Of a stretch of DNA of 64,000 nt, positions 43,745 through 53,076 are shown piece by piece (the stretch's first letter is position 1; each line of letters starts with the position of its first letter). The notes beneath the pieces were generated by a model that was not told the DNA's origin, made no database searches, and saw nothing but the letters and a program-made list of their open reading frames with translations. The stretch lies in contig NZ_JAIVFQ010000003.1 of NCBI RefSeq assembly GCF_020829495.1, forward strand, positions 186,001-250,000. Reading direction: 5' to 3'. This stretch comes from Nostoc favosum CHAB5714 (lineage in GTDB: Bacteria > Cyanobacteriota > Cyanobacteriia > Cyanobacteriales > Nostocaceae). A program made the translations under genes and the position numbers.

Positions 43745-45430
43745 CTAAAACAAGTCCAAATCTGTTACAGCACCAATACTGCTAGAAGATACCAATTTGG
43801 CATATTTCGCCAACACGCCTTTAGTGTAACGCAAAGCGGGGGGCTGCCAGTTGGCACGACGACGAGCCAATTCTTCTTCAGATATATTCAATTGCAATAA
43901 ACGAGCAGGTGCATCAATAGTAATACTATCGCCTTCTTCTACAAGAGCGATCGCACCACCAACGGCTGCTTCTGGAGCAACATGACCAACCACCATGCCG
44001 TAAGTACCGCCAGAAAAGCGTCCGTCGGTAATTAATCCCACAGCATCACCCAAACCAGCACCGATAATTGCTGAGGTGGGAGCCAACATTTCTCGCATCC
44101 CAGGCCCACCCTTAGGCCCTTCATAGCGGATGACTAGAATATCACCAGCTTGAATCTTACCGGCCAAAATTGCATCTAAAGAGGCTTCTTCCGATTCAAA
44201 CACCCGTGCGGGGCCGGTAATTACTGGTTTTTTAACACCAGTAATTTTAGCTACAGCCCCTTCCGTTGCCAAATTACCTCTGAGAATAGCTAAGTGTCCT
44301 TGAGGATACATCGGGTTATTCCAAGTCCGAATCACATCTTGATTGGCAGATGGCTCTTCTGGTATATCTGCCAATAACTCTGCAATCGTTTGACCAGTGA
44401 TTGTGAGGCTATCACTATGTAATAAATCATGCACAAGTAGCATTTTCATTACTTGCGGAATGCCACCAGCTTTGTGCAAATCTGTAGCCACATATTTACC
44501 GCTTGGTTTTAAATCACACAAAACGGGAACACGGGCGCGGATAGTTTCAAAGTCATCCAGCGTTAACTCTACATTAGCGGCGCGGGCGATCGCTAAGAAA
44601 TGCAATACTGCATTCGTCGAACCACCCACCGCCATAATCACAGAGATGGCATTCTCTATAGATTTGCGGGTGATAATTTGCCGGGGCAAGATTTGTTTGC
44701 GAATGGCTTCGACTAACGCAAATGCCGATTTTTCCGTGCTGTCGGCTTTTTCGGCATCTTCGGCTGCCATTGTCGAAGAATAGGGCAAACTCATTCCCAG
44801 CGCTTCAAATGCTGAAGACATGGTGTTAGCCGTGAACATTCCCCCACAGGAACCAGCGCCAGGACAAGCGCGACTTTCGACTTCTAATAATTCCTTGTCG
44901 TCAATTTTTCCAGCACTGTATTGACCAACAGCTTCAAAAGAACTGACAACAGTCAAATCGCGTCCGTTATAGTGACCGGGTTTAATTGTGCCACCGTAAA
45001 CAAAGATAGCAGGGATATTCATCCGTGCGATCGCCAGCATTGCCCCGGGCATATTTTTATCACAACCACCAATCGCCAGCACACCATCCATACTTTGTCC
45101 AGTACAGGCGGTTTCAATGGAATCGGCAATAACTTCCCGCGACACTAGGGAATATTTCATCCCTTCAGTTCCCATCGAAATCCCATCGCTAATGGTAATC
45201 GTGCCAAACATTTGTGGCATTGCTCCGGCGGTTTTTATCCCAGCTTCTGCTATGAGCGCTAGTTGATTTATCCCCATATTACAGGGAGTGATTGTACTGT
45301 AGCCATTGGCAATACCCACAATGGCTTTGTTGAAATCTTCATCTTTAAAACCAACTGCACGCAGCATAGCTCGATTAGGCGATCGCTGCACCCCTTGCGT
45401 CACAATTTGGCTTCTTAAATTCTCCGACAT
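43745..45430 (-). CDS. ilvD: Dihydroxy-acid dehydratase
   Basis: The protein has 561 residues from ATG 45430 ([20 protein letters not shown]), preferred over 45493 because it gives the family length. It dehydrates 2,3-dihydroxy-isovalerate and -methylvalerate in valine and isoleucine synthesis, using a Fe-S cluster and Mg2+. Cluster cysteines appear in GGCDKNMPG and [27 protein letters not shown] is the C-terminal signature. It is divergent from a truncated LysR gene that may once have been its neighbouring regulator. Confidence 0.95.
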   Translation of the reverse strand: MSENLRSQIVTQGVQRSPNRAMLRAVGFKDEDFNKAIVGIANGYSTITPCNMGINQLALIAEAGIKTAGAMPQMFGTITISDGISMGTEGMKYSLVSREVIADSIETACTGQSMDGVLAIGGCDKNMPGAMLAIARMNIPAIFVYGGTIKPGHYNGRDLTVVSSFEAVGQYSAGKIDDKELLEVESRACPGAGSCGGMFTANTMSSAFEALGMSLPYSSTMAAEDAEKADSTEKSAFALVEAIRKQILPRQIITRKSIENAISVIMAVGGSTNAVLHFLAIARAANVELTLDDFETIRARVPVLCDLKPSGKYVATDLHKAGGIPQVMKMLLVHDLLHSDSLTITGQTIAELLADIPEEPSANQDVIRTWNNPMYPQGHLAILRGNLATEGAVAKITGVKKPVITGPARVFESEEASLDAILAGKIQAGDILVIRYEGPKGGPGMREMLAPTSAIIGAGLGDAVGLITDGRFSGGTYGMVVGHVAPEAAVGGAIALVEEGDSITIDAPARLLQLNISEEELARRRANWQPPALRYTKGVLAKYAKLVSSSSIGAVTDLDLF

Positions 45431-45535
45431 AGTTACATCATCCTCTGACTTGCATGTATAAGTATGATAGGTAGCAATTTTTGACATGTCCAATATATAT
45501 TTATGAATATTTGAGACTTATAAAATATCAAAACT

Positions 45536-45631
45536 ATGGAACTGCGACACCTGCGCTACTTCATTGCTGTAGCTGAGGAACTACACTTTAGTAAAGCCGC
45601 AGAGCGACTTCACATCGCTCAACCGCCCTAA
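45536..45631 (+). pseudogene. LysR-type regulator, N-terminal fragment
   Basis: [31 protein letters not shown] then a stop. This is the start of a LysR winged helix, cut exactly where LSQQIRQLE would follow. The sequence after the break is unrelated AT-rich DNA. It is the truncated start of a gene divergent from ilvD. Confidence 0.85.
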
Positions 45632-45842
45632 GAGGCAGTTTTATTTGATTCGTGAAAAATATAAAATTTGAAAACGAACCGCAAAGTATTGGCTTTGGGC
45701 GCAAAGGGAAGAAAGAAGAAAGAGATATATAATAATACCATCCTTGACAGTTTAAAGCCGAGTGCATTTTGTCACAGTTGGCGCATGTTTGGCTTTGCAC
45801 CTGAATTCTTCAACATTAGACTTTTTGCGTAAATAAAAAATC

Positions 45843-45881
45843 ACACCCCATTTCTAAGAGCGATCGCTTAGGAGTGGGGTG
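45843..45881. repeat. Hairpin repeat with HIP1 core
   Basis: ACCCCATTTCTAAGAGCGATC and its near complement form a stem centred on GCGATCGC. It is related to the hairpin within the element at 45983. Confidence 0.65.
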
Positions 45882-45982
45882 TTAGTCACTTCTTCATCAA
45901 ACCTGATTTTCTCATGTATATGCGGCGCGATCAAACCTTAACAAGCATTGGTAATTCTGTATTTCTCAGATGTGCTTGTGTT

Positions 45983-46068
45983 ACCTCTTGCATAAATCAA
46001 AAATAATAACCCCACTCCTAAGAGCAAGCGCTCAGAAGTGGGGTGTTAGCCACTTTTACAAGAGGTCT
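45983..46068. repeat. MITE-like element, type AGACCTCTTG, copy 1
   Basis: It begins ACCTCTTGCATAAATCAAAA, contains CCCCACTCCTAAGAGC...GCTCAGAAGTGGGG, and ends TTTTACAAGAGGTCT, inverted with respect to its start. The second copy is at 55752-55875. The hairpin lies just beyond the RTX gene stop and may end its transcript. Confidence 0.7.
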
Positions 46069-46074
46069 ATTAAA

Positions 46075-46827
46075 TTAAAGGATAATGTCGTTTGCCACTA
46101 GTTGTGGTGTTCCTGTCAGCCCAATCTCAAACTCAGCCGACAGATCCCCATCAGTGCTAGCTTGAAGGATACCTCCTGAATAACGAACCTGACCGGCTGC
46201 GGTGAATGCGCCAGACCCAATGAAAGTAAAGGCTTGGTTGCCCCCTACAGTAGAGTTAGCGTCAATGGTAGATAGATCGATTTGATCACCTGCAAAGATA
46301 CCGTTTCCAACGAAGTCAGTGATAACATCCCGTGAAGAAGCAGCAGGACTATCTGAAACTGAGTTGAAATCGAAAATATCACTCCCTGCACCGCCAGTGA
46401 GAGAATCACTCCCTGCACCGCCAGTGAGGATATCGCTGCCAGCACCTCCATTTAGGCTATCGCTACCTGCACCGCCAGTGAGGATATCGCTGCCAGCACC
46501 TCCATTTAAGGTATCGCTACCAGCACCTCCATTTAAGGTATCGCTGCCGACACCTCCATTTAGGCTATCGCTGCCAGCACCCCCATTTAGGATATCGTTG
46601 CTGGCATTGCCGTTGAGGATATCGCTGCCAGCACCCCCATTTAGGATATCGTCGCCGGCATTGCCGTTGAGGATATCGCTGCCAGCACCCCCATTTAGGA
46701 TATCGTCGCCGGCATTGCCGTTGAGGATATCGCTGCCAGCACCCCCATCTAGAGCAGGGCGCAAGATTAGCGGGGAACCGTTGACGGTATTGTTGTCATT
46801 GAAAATGGTACCGTTGATAATTGCCAT
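46075..46827 (-). CDS. RTX-type calcium-binding repeat protein, copy 1
   Basis: The protein has 250 residues. Residues about 28-150 are Gly/Asp-rich nonapeptides (GGAGSDILN, GNAGDDILN), the Ca2+-binding beta-roll of RTX proteins. The C-terminal 85 residues (FDFNSVSDSPAAS, DVITDF, QAFTFIGSGAFTAAGQVRYS) form the usual RTX end, carrying a type I secretion signal. There is no Sec signal peptide. It is probably an extracellular or cell-surface protein. The C-terminal domain and the long leader are almost the same as in the gene at 48151, so the two arose by tandem duplication while the repeats diverged. Confidence 0.88.
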   Translation of the reverse strand: MAIINGTIFNDNNTVNGSPLILRPALDGGAGSDILNGNAGDDILNGGAGSDILNGNAGDDILNGGAGSDILNGNASNDILNGGAGSDSLNGGVGSDTLNGGAGSDTLNGGAGSDILTGGAGSDSLNGGAGSDILTGGAGSDSLTGGAGSDIFDFNSVSDSPAASSRDVITDFVGNGIFAGDQIDLSTIDANSTVGGNQAFTFIGSGAFTAAGQVRYSGGILQASTDGDLSAEFEIGLTGTPQLVANDIIL

Positions 46828-47862
46828 TAGTGAGTTTTTCCTGAATTTAGAGGGTAAAAAAATAACCGCGTCACTTCGCCATCAGAAAACGGTGTTGCTG
46901 ATTAAGAGTATGAATTTGGTTTCCTCCACAGGCGCAAGGAAACAGTTTCAAACATTTAATTTTTGAATTTCACACTTTTATCCAGCAACGCCGAGAAAAC
47001 AAGGCAAAGAAATAACGAGTGGGAAGACATAACTGAATGACACCTAATTAGAACAGGTGTTTGCTGTTAAGCCTGAAGATTTCAGAAGATTAAAAAAGCA
47101 CTGGATGTATTGATGATGTTGGCATCCAAATTGTGCCAAGAGTGATGTTTGATGTTATATTCTTGTACCTGATGTCTTAACTGATTACAGTAGGCTGCTA
47201 AAAAACAAGCAGATTTCCTCCTACGGAATTGCATAGGTTTTAGAACGTTTTGATTCTATTCAGAATCACAAGACTATGATATTACCCTCAAGGCTAATTT
47301 TTTCTATCTATAAGAAAGAGTAATTAATATTGTTTTATTTATCTCGCCAGAGCAAAATCTGAAACCTTTGCTTAGATAGGGTTAGTTTTGCATATTGAGA
47401 TTTGTTGGGTTGTTTATGTAGTTATGTATAAGGAAGTAATTGCCAATACGTTAAAAGCCTTGTTGATAAGTGCGTAGGCGTAGCCCGCCGTAGGCATCGC
47501 TGCACCGTTGCGTTAAAATTGAGCTTCTCAAATTCTCCGACATCTTTTTTACTTCCGTGGCATCATCGCCAGTGTTGCGATTCTATTATTTGATTTTCTC
47601 ATGCATAGCCGGTGCGATCAAACCTTAGCAAGCATTGGTAATTCTCTATTTCTCAGATGTGCTTCTGTTACTAATTAAAGAGATTAGCAATCTTAATCTT
47701 AAGGATGAAGCCAATATGAGCTACTTTTTTAGTTAAATATCCTTTCTTAGTATTTAACTGTGCTTGATTACAGCAATACCATCCTTGACAACTTAAAGAC
47801 GAGTGCATTTTGTCAATTTGCCTAAATACAAAAATCAATTTGCATAACAATAATCACTATAA
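46828..47862. other. Long leader of RTX copy 1 and repeat-rich spacer
   Basis: About 560 bases next to the gene (to about 47390) are clearly similar to the leader of RTX copy 2 (49015-49560), for example GAATTTAGAGGGTAAAAA and CAGAAAACGGTGTT. A GCGTAGGCGTAGCCCGCCG small repeat lies at about 47470-47500. Stretches at 47600-47670 and 47775-47815 repeat 45925-45985 and 45735-45775. No gene is supported. Confidence 0.65.
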
Positions 47863-48053
47863 TAGGACTTACGCATTGACAAGAAATATTAAATATGGAT
47901 CAAGGTTAAAAACCATATCTTTCGTAAGGGCACAGCATTGCTGTGTTCCTACAGCATGGTCTATTTACGATCGCAGAATAATTAAGAAAAGCCTAAAACA
48001 ACCTATTTTAGGTAATGCACATCACGATACATTTGTACAGTGCGTAACTCCTA
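47863..48053. repeat. MITE-like element, type TAGGACTTACGCA, copy 2
   Basis: It begins TAGGACTTACGCA and ends TGCGTAACTCCTA, inverted repeats with one mismatch, 191 bp long. Its ends match the element at 3421. Part of the interior is open in one frame by chance. Confidence 0.65.
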
Positions 48054-48150
48054 TATAAAAGGAAGAGGTAAGTTAAGCTTACCTCTTCCCGCGACTGTTA
48101 AATTATTAGAATTCTGCCTTGTGCTTTATTTTCAAGACAGGTCTATTAAA

Positions 48151-49014
48151 TTAAAGGTTAATGTCGCTTGCGACTAGTTGTGGTGCTCCTGCTAGGCGAA
48201 TCTCAAACTCAGCCGATAGATCCCCATCATTGCTAGCTTGAAGAATACCTCCTGAATAACGAACCTGACCAGCTGCGGTGAATGCGCCAGATCCAATGAA
48301 AGTGAAGGCTTGGTTGCCCCCTATAGTGGAGTTGGCGTCGATGTTAGATATATCGATTATGTCACCTAGCAAGTTACCGTTTCCAAAAAAGTCATTGATA
48401 ATATCCCGTGCAGAACCAGCAGGACTATCTGAAATTGAGTTGAACTGGAAACTATCGTTACCTGATCCTCCACTGAGAGCATCAGTCCCACTACCGCCAA
48501 CGAGGCGATCGTTGCCACTACCGCCAACGAGGCGATCGTTGCCATTACCACCGCCAAGGACATCGTTGCCATCACCACCGCCAATGACATCGTTGCCATT
48601 ACCGCCAATGAGGCTATCGTTGCCACTCTCACCGAGCAGGGTATCGTTGCCAGTACCACCGACAAGGGTATCGTTGCCATCACCACCAATGAGGCGATCT
48701 TCGGCACCAGCACCAGCAAGGACATCGTTGCCAGCACCGCCAACGATACTATCCCTACCAGCACCACCGGTAATGACATCGTTGCCAGCACCACCGATAA
48801 GGGTATTGTTGCCAGCACCACCGGTAATGACATCGTTGCCACCACCGCCATCGATGCGATCGTTGCCACTACCACCGAGAAGGACATCACTGCCACTAGT
48901 GCCGTTAATGACTCTGTTACCACTACCGCCGAGCTGGACAGAGTTGTTAGGAGGATTGACGGTAAGGTTGTCGATGTCGGGAATAATGCTAGAGAGATCG
49001 GGAATGACTGCCAT
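48151..49014 (-). CDS. RTX-type calcium-binding repeat protein, copy 2
   Basis: The protein has 287 residues. After a 30-residue lead (LSSIIPDIDNLTVNPPNNSV) come about 17 RTX nonapeptides (GGSGNDRID, GGAGNDVIT), then the same 85-residue end as copy 1 (QFNSISDSPAGSARDIINDF, QAFTFIGSGAF). Type I secretion is expected, and Ca2+ would fold the beta roll outside the cell. Function is unknown. Repeat wording here is GNDxLxGG whereas copy 1 uses GSDILNGG, so each array has been homogenised separately. Confidence 0.88.
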   Translation of the reverse strand: MAVIPDLSSIIPDIDNLTVNPPNNSVQLGGSGNRVINGTSGSDVLLGGSGNDRIDGGGGNDVITGGAGNNTLIGGAGNDVITGGAGRDSIVGGAGNDVLAGAGAEDRLIGGDGNDTLVGGTGNDTLLGESGNDSLIGGNGNDVIGGGDGNDVLGGGNGNDRLVGGSGNDRLVGGSGTDALSGGSGNDSFQFNSISDSPAGSARDIINDFFGNGNLLGDIIDISNIDANSTIGGNQAFTFIGSGAFTAAGQVRYSGGILQASNDGDLSAEFEIRLAGAPQLVASDINL

Positions 49015-49617
49015 AAATGAGCTTCTCCTGAATTTAGAGGGTAAAAATTACCTCGTCACTTCACCATCAGAAAACGGTGTTACTAATTAAGAGTATGAAT
49101 TTCCTTTACCCCAAAGGCGCAAAGGAAACAGTTTCAAACATTAAATTTTTGAATTTCACACTTTTATTTAGCAATGCCGAGAAAAGAAGGTGGAGAAATA
49201 ACAAGTGGTAAGAGATAAATGAACTACACCTGATTGGAACAGGTCTTTACTGTTAAGTCCAAAGATTTGAAAAGCACTGCATATATTGATGATTTTGGCA
49301 TCAAAATCGTGCCAAGAATCATTTCTATATCCTTATGCTTTATGTATTCATTGGTTACAGTACTAGGCTGCTAGGGAACAAGCAGATTTTCTAGTACAGA
49401 ATCGCATAGCTTTTACGATGTTTTTACTGTATTCACAATCACAAGATTATAATATTACCCTGAAGGGTACTTTTTTCTATCTATAAGAAATAATAATTAA
49501 TCCTCTTTTATTTGTTTCGCCATAAAAAAATCTGAAACCTTTGCTCAGACGGGGTTTTGTAATTTATATCTGAATAATAAGGCCATGATAGTGCCCTGAG
49601 GGTAGTTTGTTTTATTT
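49015..49617. other. Long leader of RTX copy 2
   Basis: It mirrors the leader of copy 1 over about 540 bases, ending with TTTTTTCTATCTATAAGAAA and CTGAAACCTTTGCTCAGAC. A weaker third echo (CCATGATAGTGCCCTGAGGG) lies at 49580-49610. No gene is seen. Confidence 0.6.
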
Positions 49618-49651
49618 ATAAAAAAAGTGGCATTAATTACCACTTTTTTTT
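49618..49651. terminator. Bidirectional intrinsic terminator
   Basis: AAAAAAAGTGG, a 9-base loop, then CCACTTTTTTTT. It lies about 20 bases beyond the stop of the 944-residue gene (minus strand) and would work in both directions. Confidence 0.8.
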
Positions 49652-49669
49652 ATAAATTTCTGATGAATT

Positions 49670-52504
49670 TTAACGAGGTAAAGGTAACCCTGTAACGGCC
49701 ACTGCTCCAGCGATCGCACTGGCTGCAAGGGAAGTTAATGCTGTCCCAAATAACCACCACGCAGCGTTTGCAACGGTTTTTTTGGTTTCTTGGGCTTGCT
49801 TTTTAGTTTGCTCTTGGATCGCTTTTAAGCGTTTTTTTGTTTCTTGTTGAATGCGTTCAGCTCGTTGTAGTACGCCATCCCGCGCCGCTTCTATTTGGTC
49901 GATGATTCTATTAGCATCCTGTTGAGAAATATCTTCACGAGAACTTAATACAGCAATTAAAGTATCACGATCAAATTGACTGAGCCGATCGCGCAATGCT
50001 TCAAATCCAGCTTGCGGATCGTCGAACACTTTCGCAAAGTCTTGCTTAATTCCTTCATAGTTGAGTTCGGAACGATCAAGCGAGTTGAGATAGTTGCGAA
50101 CTCTAGCAAAAACTCCATCAAGCACTGATTGCACTTTTTGCTGGATCTGCTGGAATTGTTCGACAATGGAGGTGCGAACAGACTCAATTTGATCCACAAT
50201 CCGGTTCGCTTCCTCTTCTGAGATATCTTCCCGTTGGGATAACAGCGCCACAATTGTCGAACGATCAAATTTGGAGGCGCGATCGCTTAAACTCCCAATT
50301 CCAGCGCGGGGAGAAGACAACAGCAATTGCAAATCGCGTTTAATTGCTTCTGGGTTGAGTTCTTCTTTGTTAGTGTTACGTAGGTAATCTTCGAGATTGG
50401 CTTCAAAATCTAAAGCTTGTTGAGCAGTACGCTTGGCTAAACGTCGTGGCGCTCTCACAATACTAGCGATCGCATCTTGTGCCTGATCAATGATCTGATT
50501 AACTTGCTCTTGGCTCAAGTCTCCCCGTTGACTTACGAGTTTAACCAAGGTTTCTCGATCCACATGAGACAAGCGATCGCGCAGTGCTAAAGCTCCAGCT
50601 TTTGGATCATCGAGTAATTTTTCTAAATCCCTCCTGATACCTTCGGGATCAAGTTCTTCTAAGTTGGTATTGCGGAGATATTCGGCGATCGCTTTTGTAG
50701 TTTTTTCGTACTGTTCTTTCGCCTGCTGCGGTACTTGCAAAATATTATCTCGGACTGCTTCAAGCTGATCGAGAGTTTGATTTATCTGTTCTTCGCTCAA
50801 ATCCTGACGCTGACTGAGCAATTGTACTAATGTATCGCGGTCAAATTGCCCGAAGCGATCGCTTAAATCTTCAAACCCAGCTTCTGGATCTTCCACCAAT
50901 TTGGCAAAGTCACGTTCAATACCTTCAGGGTTGAGTTCTTCTTTCCCCGTCGAACGCAGATAATCTTCAATGCGGGTGCGGAAATCTTGCCCTTTTTCTC
51001 GCGCTTGGGCCTGTTTTACAGTTTCTAAAACTTCCGAGCGATCGCTTTCCATTTGTTCGGAAATTTCTTTCACCCTAGCTTCACTGATATCACCTCGCTG
51101 CTTCAGCAAGTTGGCGAAATATTCAAGATTGAGTTCTTCCAACTCCCGTCTCACAGTTGTCGGATCTGCATTAACGTCATAGATGAGTTCTTTAAATTCA
51201 TCTCTTAGGGTAATGCGGTTAAAATGCCAAGGGAACGAATTCAATATGTAGTCTTCTACATCCGCCTTAATTGTGTTTTCGGGTGATATCGGCAACCTTG
51301 CAGATACTTGTTCAGTTGCTTGATCTCTGAACTTTTGAAGTTGTTCTGTGATTTGATTGACATCGACATCTTGAACTTTTTCTTTCAGTTTTTGCAACTG
51401 ATTAGTAATTTTGTTGACATCGATATTGGAAAAGTTGGTCTGATCCAGCACTGCTGGTACAGCCGCGCTCAAGCCATAGCGAATAGCTTGCTTGATTATA
51501 CCATTGGTTTGCTTGCCATTCCCACCTCCGACTGTAACCAGTTCTTGAAGGCGTTCACCTAATTGCTCTGAATTCAATTCTTCGGGAGTAGCAGACTTAA
51601 GCAAATTAATTACTTGTTCTGTGGGATTGCTGCGATTCAAAGCTTGTTCCCAAGCACCTTGAAATTGGTCGGCAATACGATTGATATCTTCTTGAGATAA
51701 ATCTGTGCGACTGCTAATTAAATCAACAAATGTTTGACGATTGATATTTCGCAATAGGTCGTTATTAGCTACAGATTGCAAATCTGTATCTTTAAGAAGC
51801 TGGTCAAATTGGTTACGAATTTCTGTGATATCAAGCTTTGGTAATTGCAGAGAACCTAAAGAACTTTGGAGTGTAGTTCTAATATCTTCAGGATTAAAGC
51901 CTGAAGTTAATTCTCGCCGGACTGCGGCTGTAATATCTTCAGCAGTAGAAACTAACTGTTTTTTCGCAGTATTAGCACTGATGCCAGCAGTTGCTGTACC
52001 CATCAGAGTTTGAAAACCAGAAGTGACAGTACTAGCGATAGAACCAATAAAAGAACCTACTGCTGATGAACCGAACCAAATCACCAGTGAGAAATAGGTA
52101 GCCCAGATGACTACACCGATAATTGCACCTAGAGATTCACTTTCGATTAAGCTAAGTTTTACCGCTAGAAAACAAGCAATAAATAATGCAATACTAACGG
52201 TTAGTAACGCCCAAGCACCAATTTTAGTCTGAACTGAACGAATTTTACTACCCAAACTTTCTGAATCATCATCAGAATCTGAGTCAATTTCCCAAGATGA
52301 AATTCCGACAGCGACTGAAAAATTAGTCAATAATAATTGAAAGGCAAATGCCATTAAGACTCCAGCCAGCAATGCTACCAAGAATTTAGGCCCAGAAAAA
52401 AGAACTGATGCTTCTTCTGGAGTTAGTGCTTCCTGAGCTATTATTGGCGCTAATCCAACAGATAGCCAGTTCCATGCCCAAATAGTTAAAACACCTTGAA
52501 ACAT
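49670..52504 (-). CDS. Large membrane protein with repeated helical domain, function unknown
   Basis: The protein has 944 residues. Four or five membrane helices lie in the first 175 residues (FLVALLAGVLMAFAFQLLL, IGAWALLTVSIALFIACFLA, AIIGVVIWATYFSLVIW) and one more at the C-terminus (AWWLFGTALTSLAASAIAGA). Between them is a cytoplasmic or lumenal region of about six repeats, the last four about 105 residues each. The core is FDRDTLVQLLSQRQDLSEEQ followed by N-x-I-x-D-Q-x-E, and each repeat starts with a YLR...ELNPEGIxxD segment. Long charged helices connect them. I do not recognise a named family. A membrane-tethered spacer, or a membrane-shaping protein, would fit the layout. Its neighbours look stress- and membrane-related. 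Confidence 0.75.
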   Translation of the reverse strand: MFQGVLTIWAWNWLSVGLAPIIAQEALTPEEASVLFSGPKFLVALLAGVLMAFAFQLLLTNFSVAVGISSWEIDSDSDDDSESLGSKIRSVQTKIGAWALLTVSIALFIACFLAVKLSLIESESLGAIIGVVIWATYFSLVIWFGSSAVGSFIGSIASTVTSGFQTLMGTATAGISANTAKKQLVSTAEDITAAVRRELTSGFNPEDIRTTLQSSLGSLQLPKLDITEIRNQFDQLLKDTDLQSVANNDLLRNINRQTFVDLISSRTDLSQEDINRIADQFQGAWEQALNRSNPTEQVINLLKSATPEELNSEQLGERLQELVTVGGGNGKQTNGIIKQAIRYGLSAAVPAVLDQTNFSNIDVNKITNQLQKLKEKVQDVDVNQITEQLQKFRDQATEQVSARLPISPENTIKADVEDYILNSFPWHFNRITLRDEFKELIYDVNADPTTVRRELEELNLEYFANLLKQRGDISEARVKEISEQMESDRSEVLETVKQAQAREKGQDFRTRIEDYLRSTGKEELNPEGIERDFAKLVEDPEAGFEDLSDRFGQFDRDTLVQLLSQRQDLSEEQINQTLDQLEAVRDNILQVPQQAKEQYEKTTKAIAEYLRNTNLEELDPEGIRRDLEKLLDDPKAGALALRDRLSHVDRETLVKLVSQRGDLSQEQVNQIIDQAQDAIASIVRAPRRLAKRTAQQALDFEANLEDYLRNTNKEELNPEAIKRDLQLLLSSPRAGIGSLSDRASKFDRSTIVALLSQREDISEEEANRIVDQIESVRTSIVEQFQQIQQKVQSVLDGVFARVRNYLNSLDRSELNYEGIKQDFAKVFDDPQAGFEALRDRLSQFDRDTLIAVLSSREDISQQDANRIIDQIEAARDGVLQRAERIQQETKKRLKAIQEQTKKQAQETKKTVANAAWWLFGTALTSLAASAIAGAVAVTGLPLPR

Positions 52505-53076
52505 AGTATTTTCCCACTTGTAGTCAATTAAATAACCATTGATAAAATGGCTTACTCATCAATGTACTTGCCAGTTATATAAATTGACACTTTCTTAGGT
52601 AAGAAGCTTGGTTGCCAAAAGTCGTATCTTACAAAAAACAAATGTTTTTATTAATTTTTACCTAAAGAAAATAATGTGAAGTTTGGTAATTTTAGATTAA
52701 TTTATTTGATAAAATTCAATCTGCTTGGTATTAGTAAAATTTTCCTCCAAAACTTTAAACTGATACATAGTTATATCTTTATTATTATAATTTACATTTA
52801 ATAGATAGGTTTGTAACAAAAATTTAGCTGATTTTAAAACTAATATTTTAGAGATTGTTTTGATAAATCAAATAATCAGCATCTAATTTTCATCAGGCAT
52901 AATTTATTTGATTATTAAAATTTGTTGCTATCTTTAGATAAAACCACGTATGTCTAATGATAGAGATAAAATTTCTTCCAACAGATTGATGAAATGTAAA
53001 TAGAAACATGTATTAATAAGGGAATTAGGAGCTATAAATTTAGTGAATAATTTATTTTTGCTGAGGAGAAAGAATA
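52505..53076. other. AT-rich divergent promoter region
   Basis: 570 bases between the large membrane protein gene and the glycine-zipper gene. Very AT-rich, with no ORF or repeat array. GAGGAGAAAG precedes the ATG at 53077. Confidence 0.5.

Noticed and set aside
46319-46966. 215-residue ORF opposite RTX copy 1
   Set aside because: It is the antisense of a repetitive gene. Its Pro-Ala-Pro repeats mirror the RTX nonapeptides.
47810-48058. 82-residue ORF
   Set aside because: It coincides with a MITE-like element and shows no family resemblance.
48278-49090. 270-residue ORF opposite RTX copy 2, and the 185-residue minus-strand frame at 48366
   Set aside because: Both are shadow frames of the RTX repeat array, open because of its 27-base periodicity.
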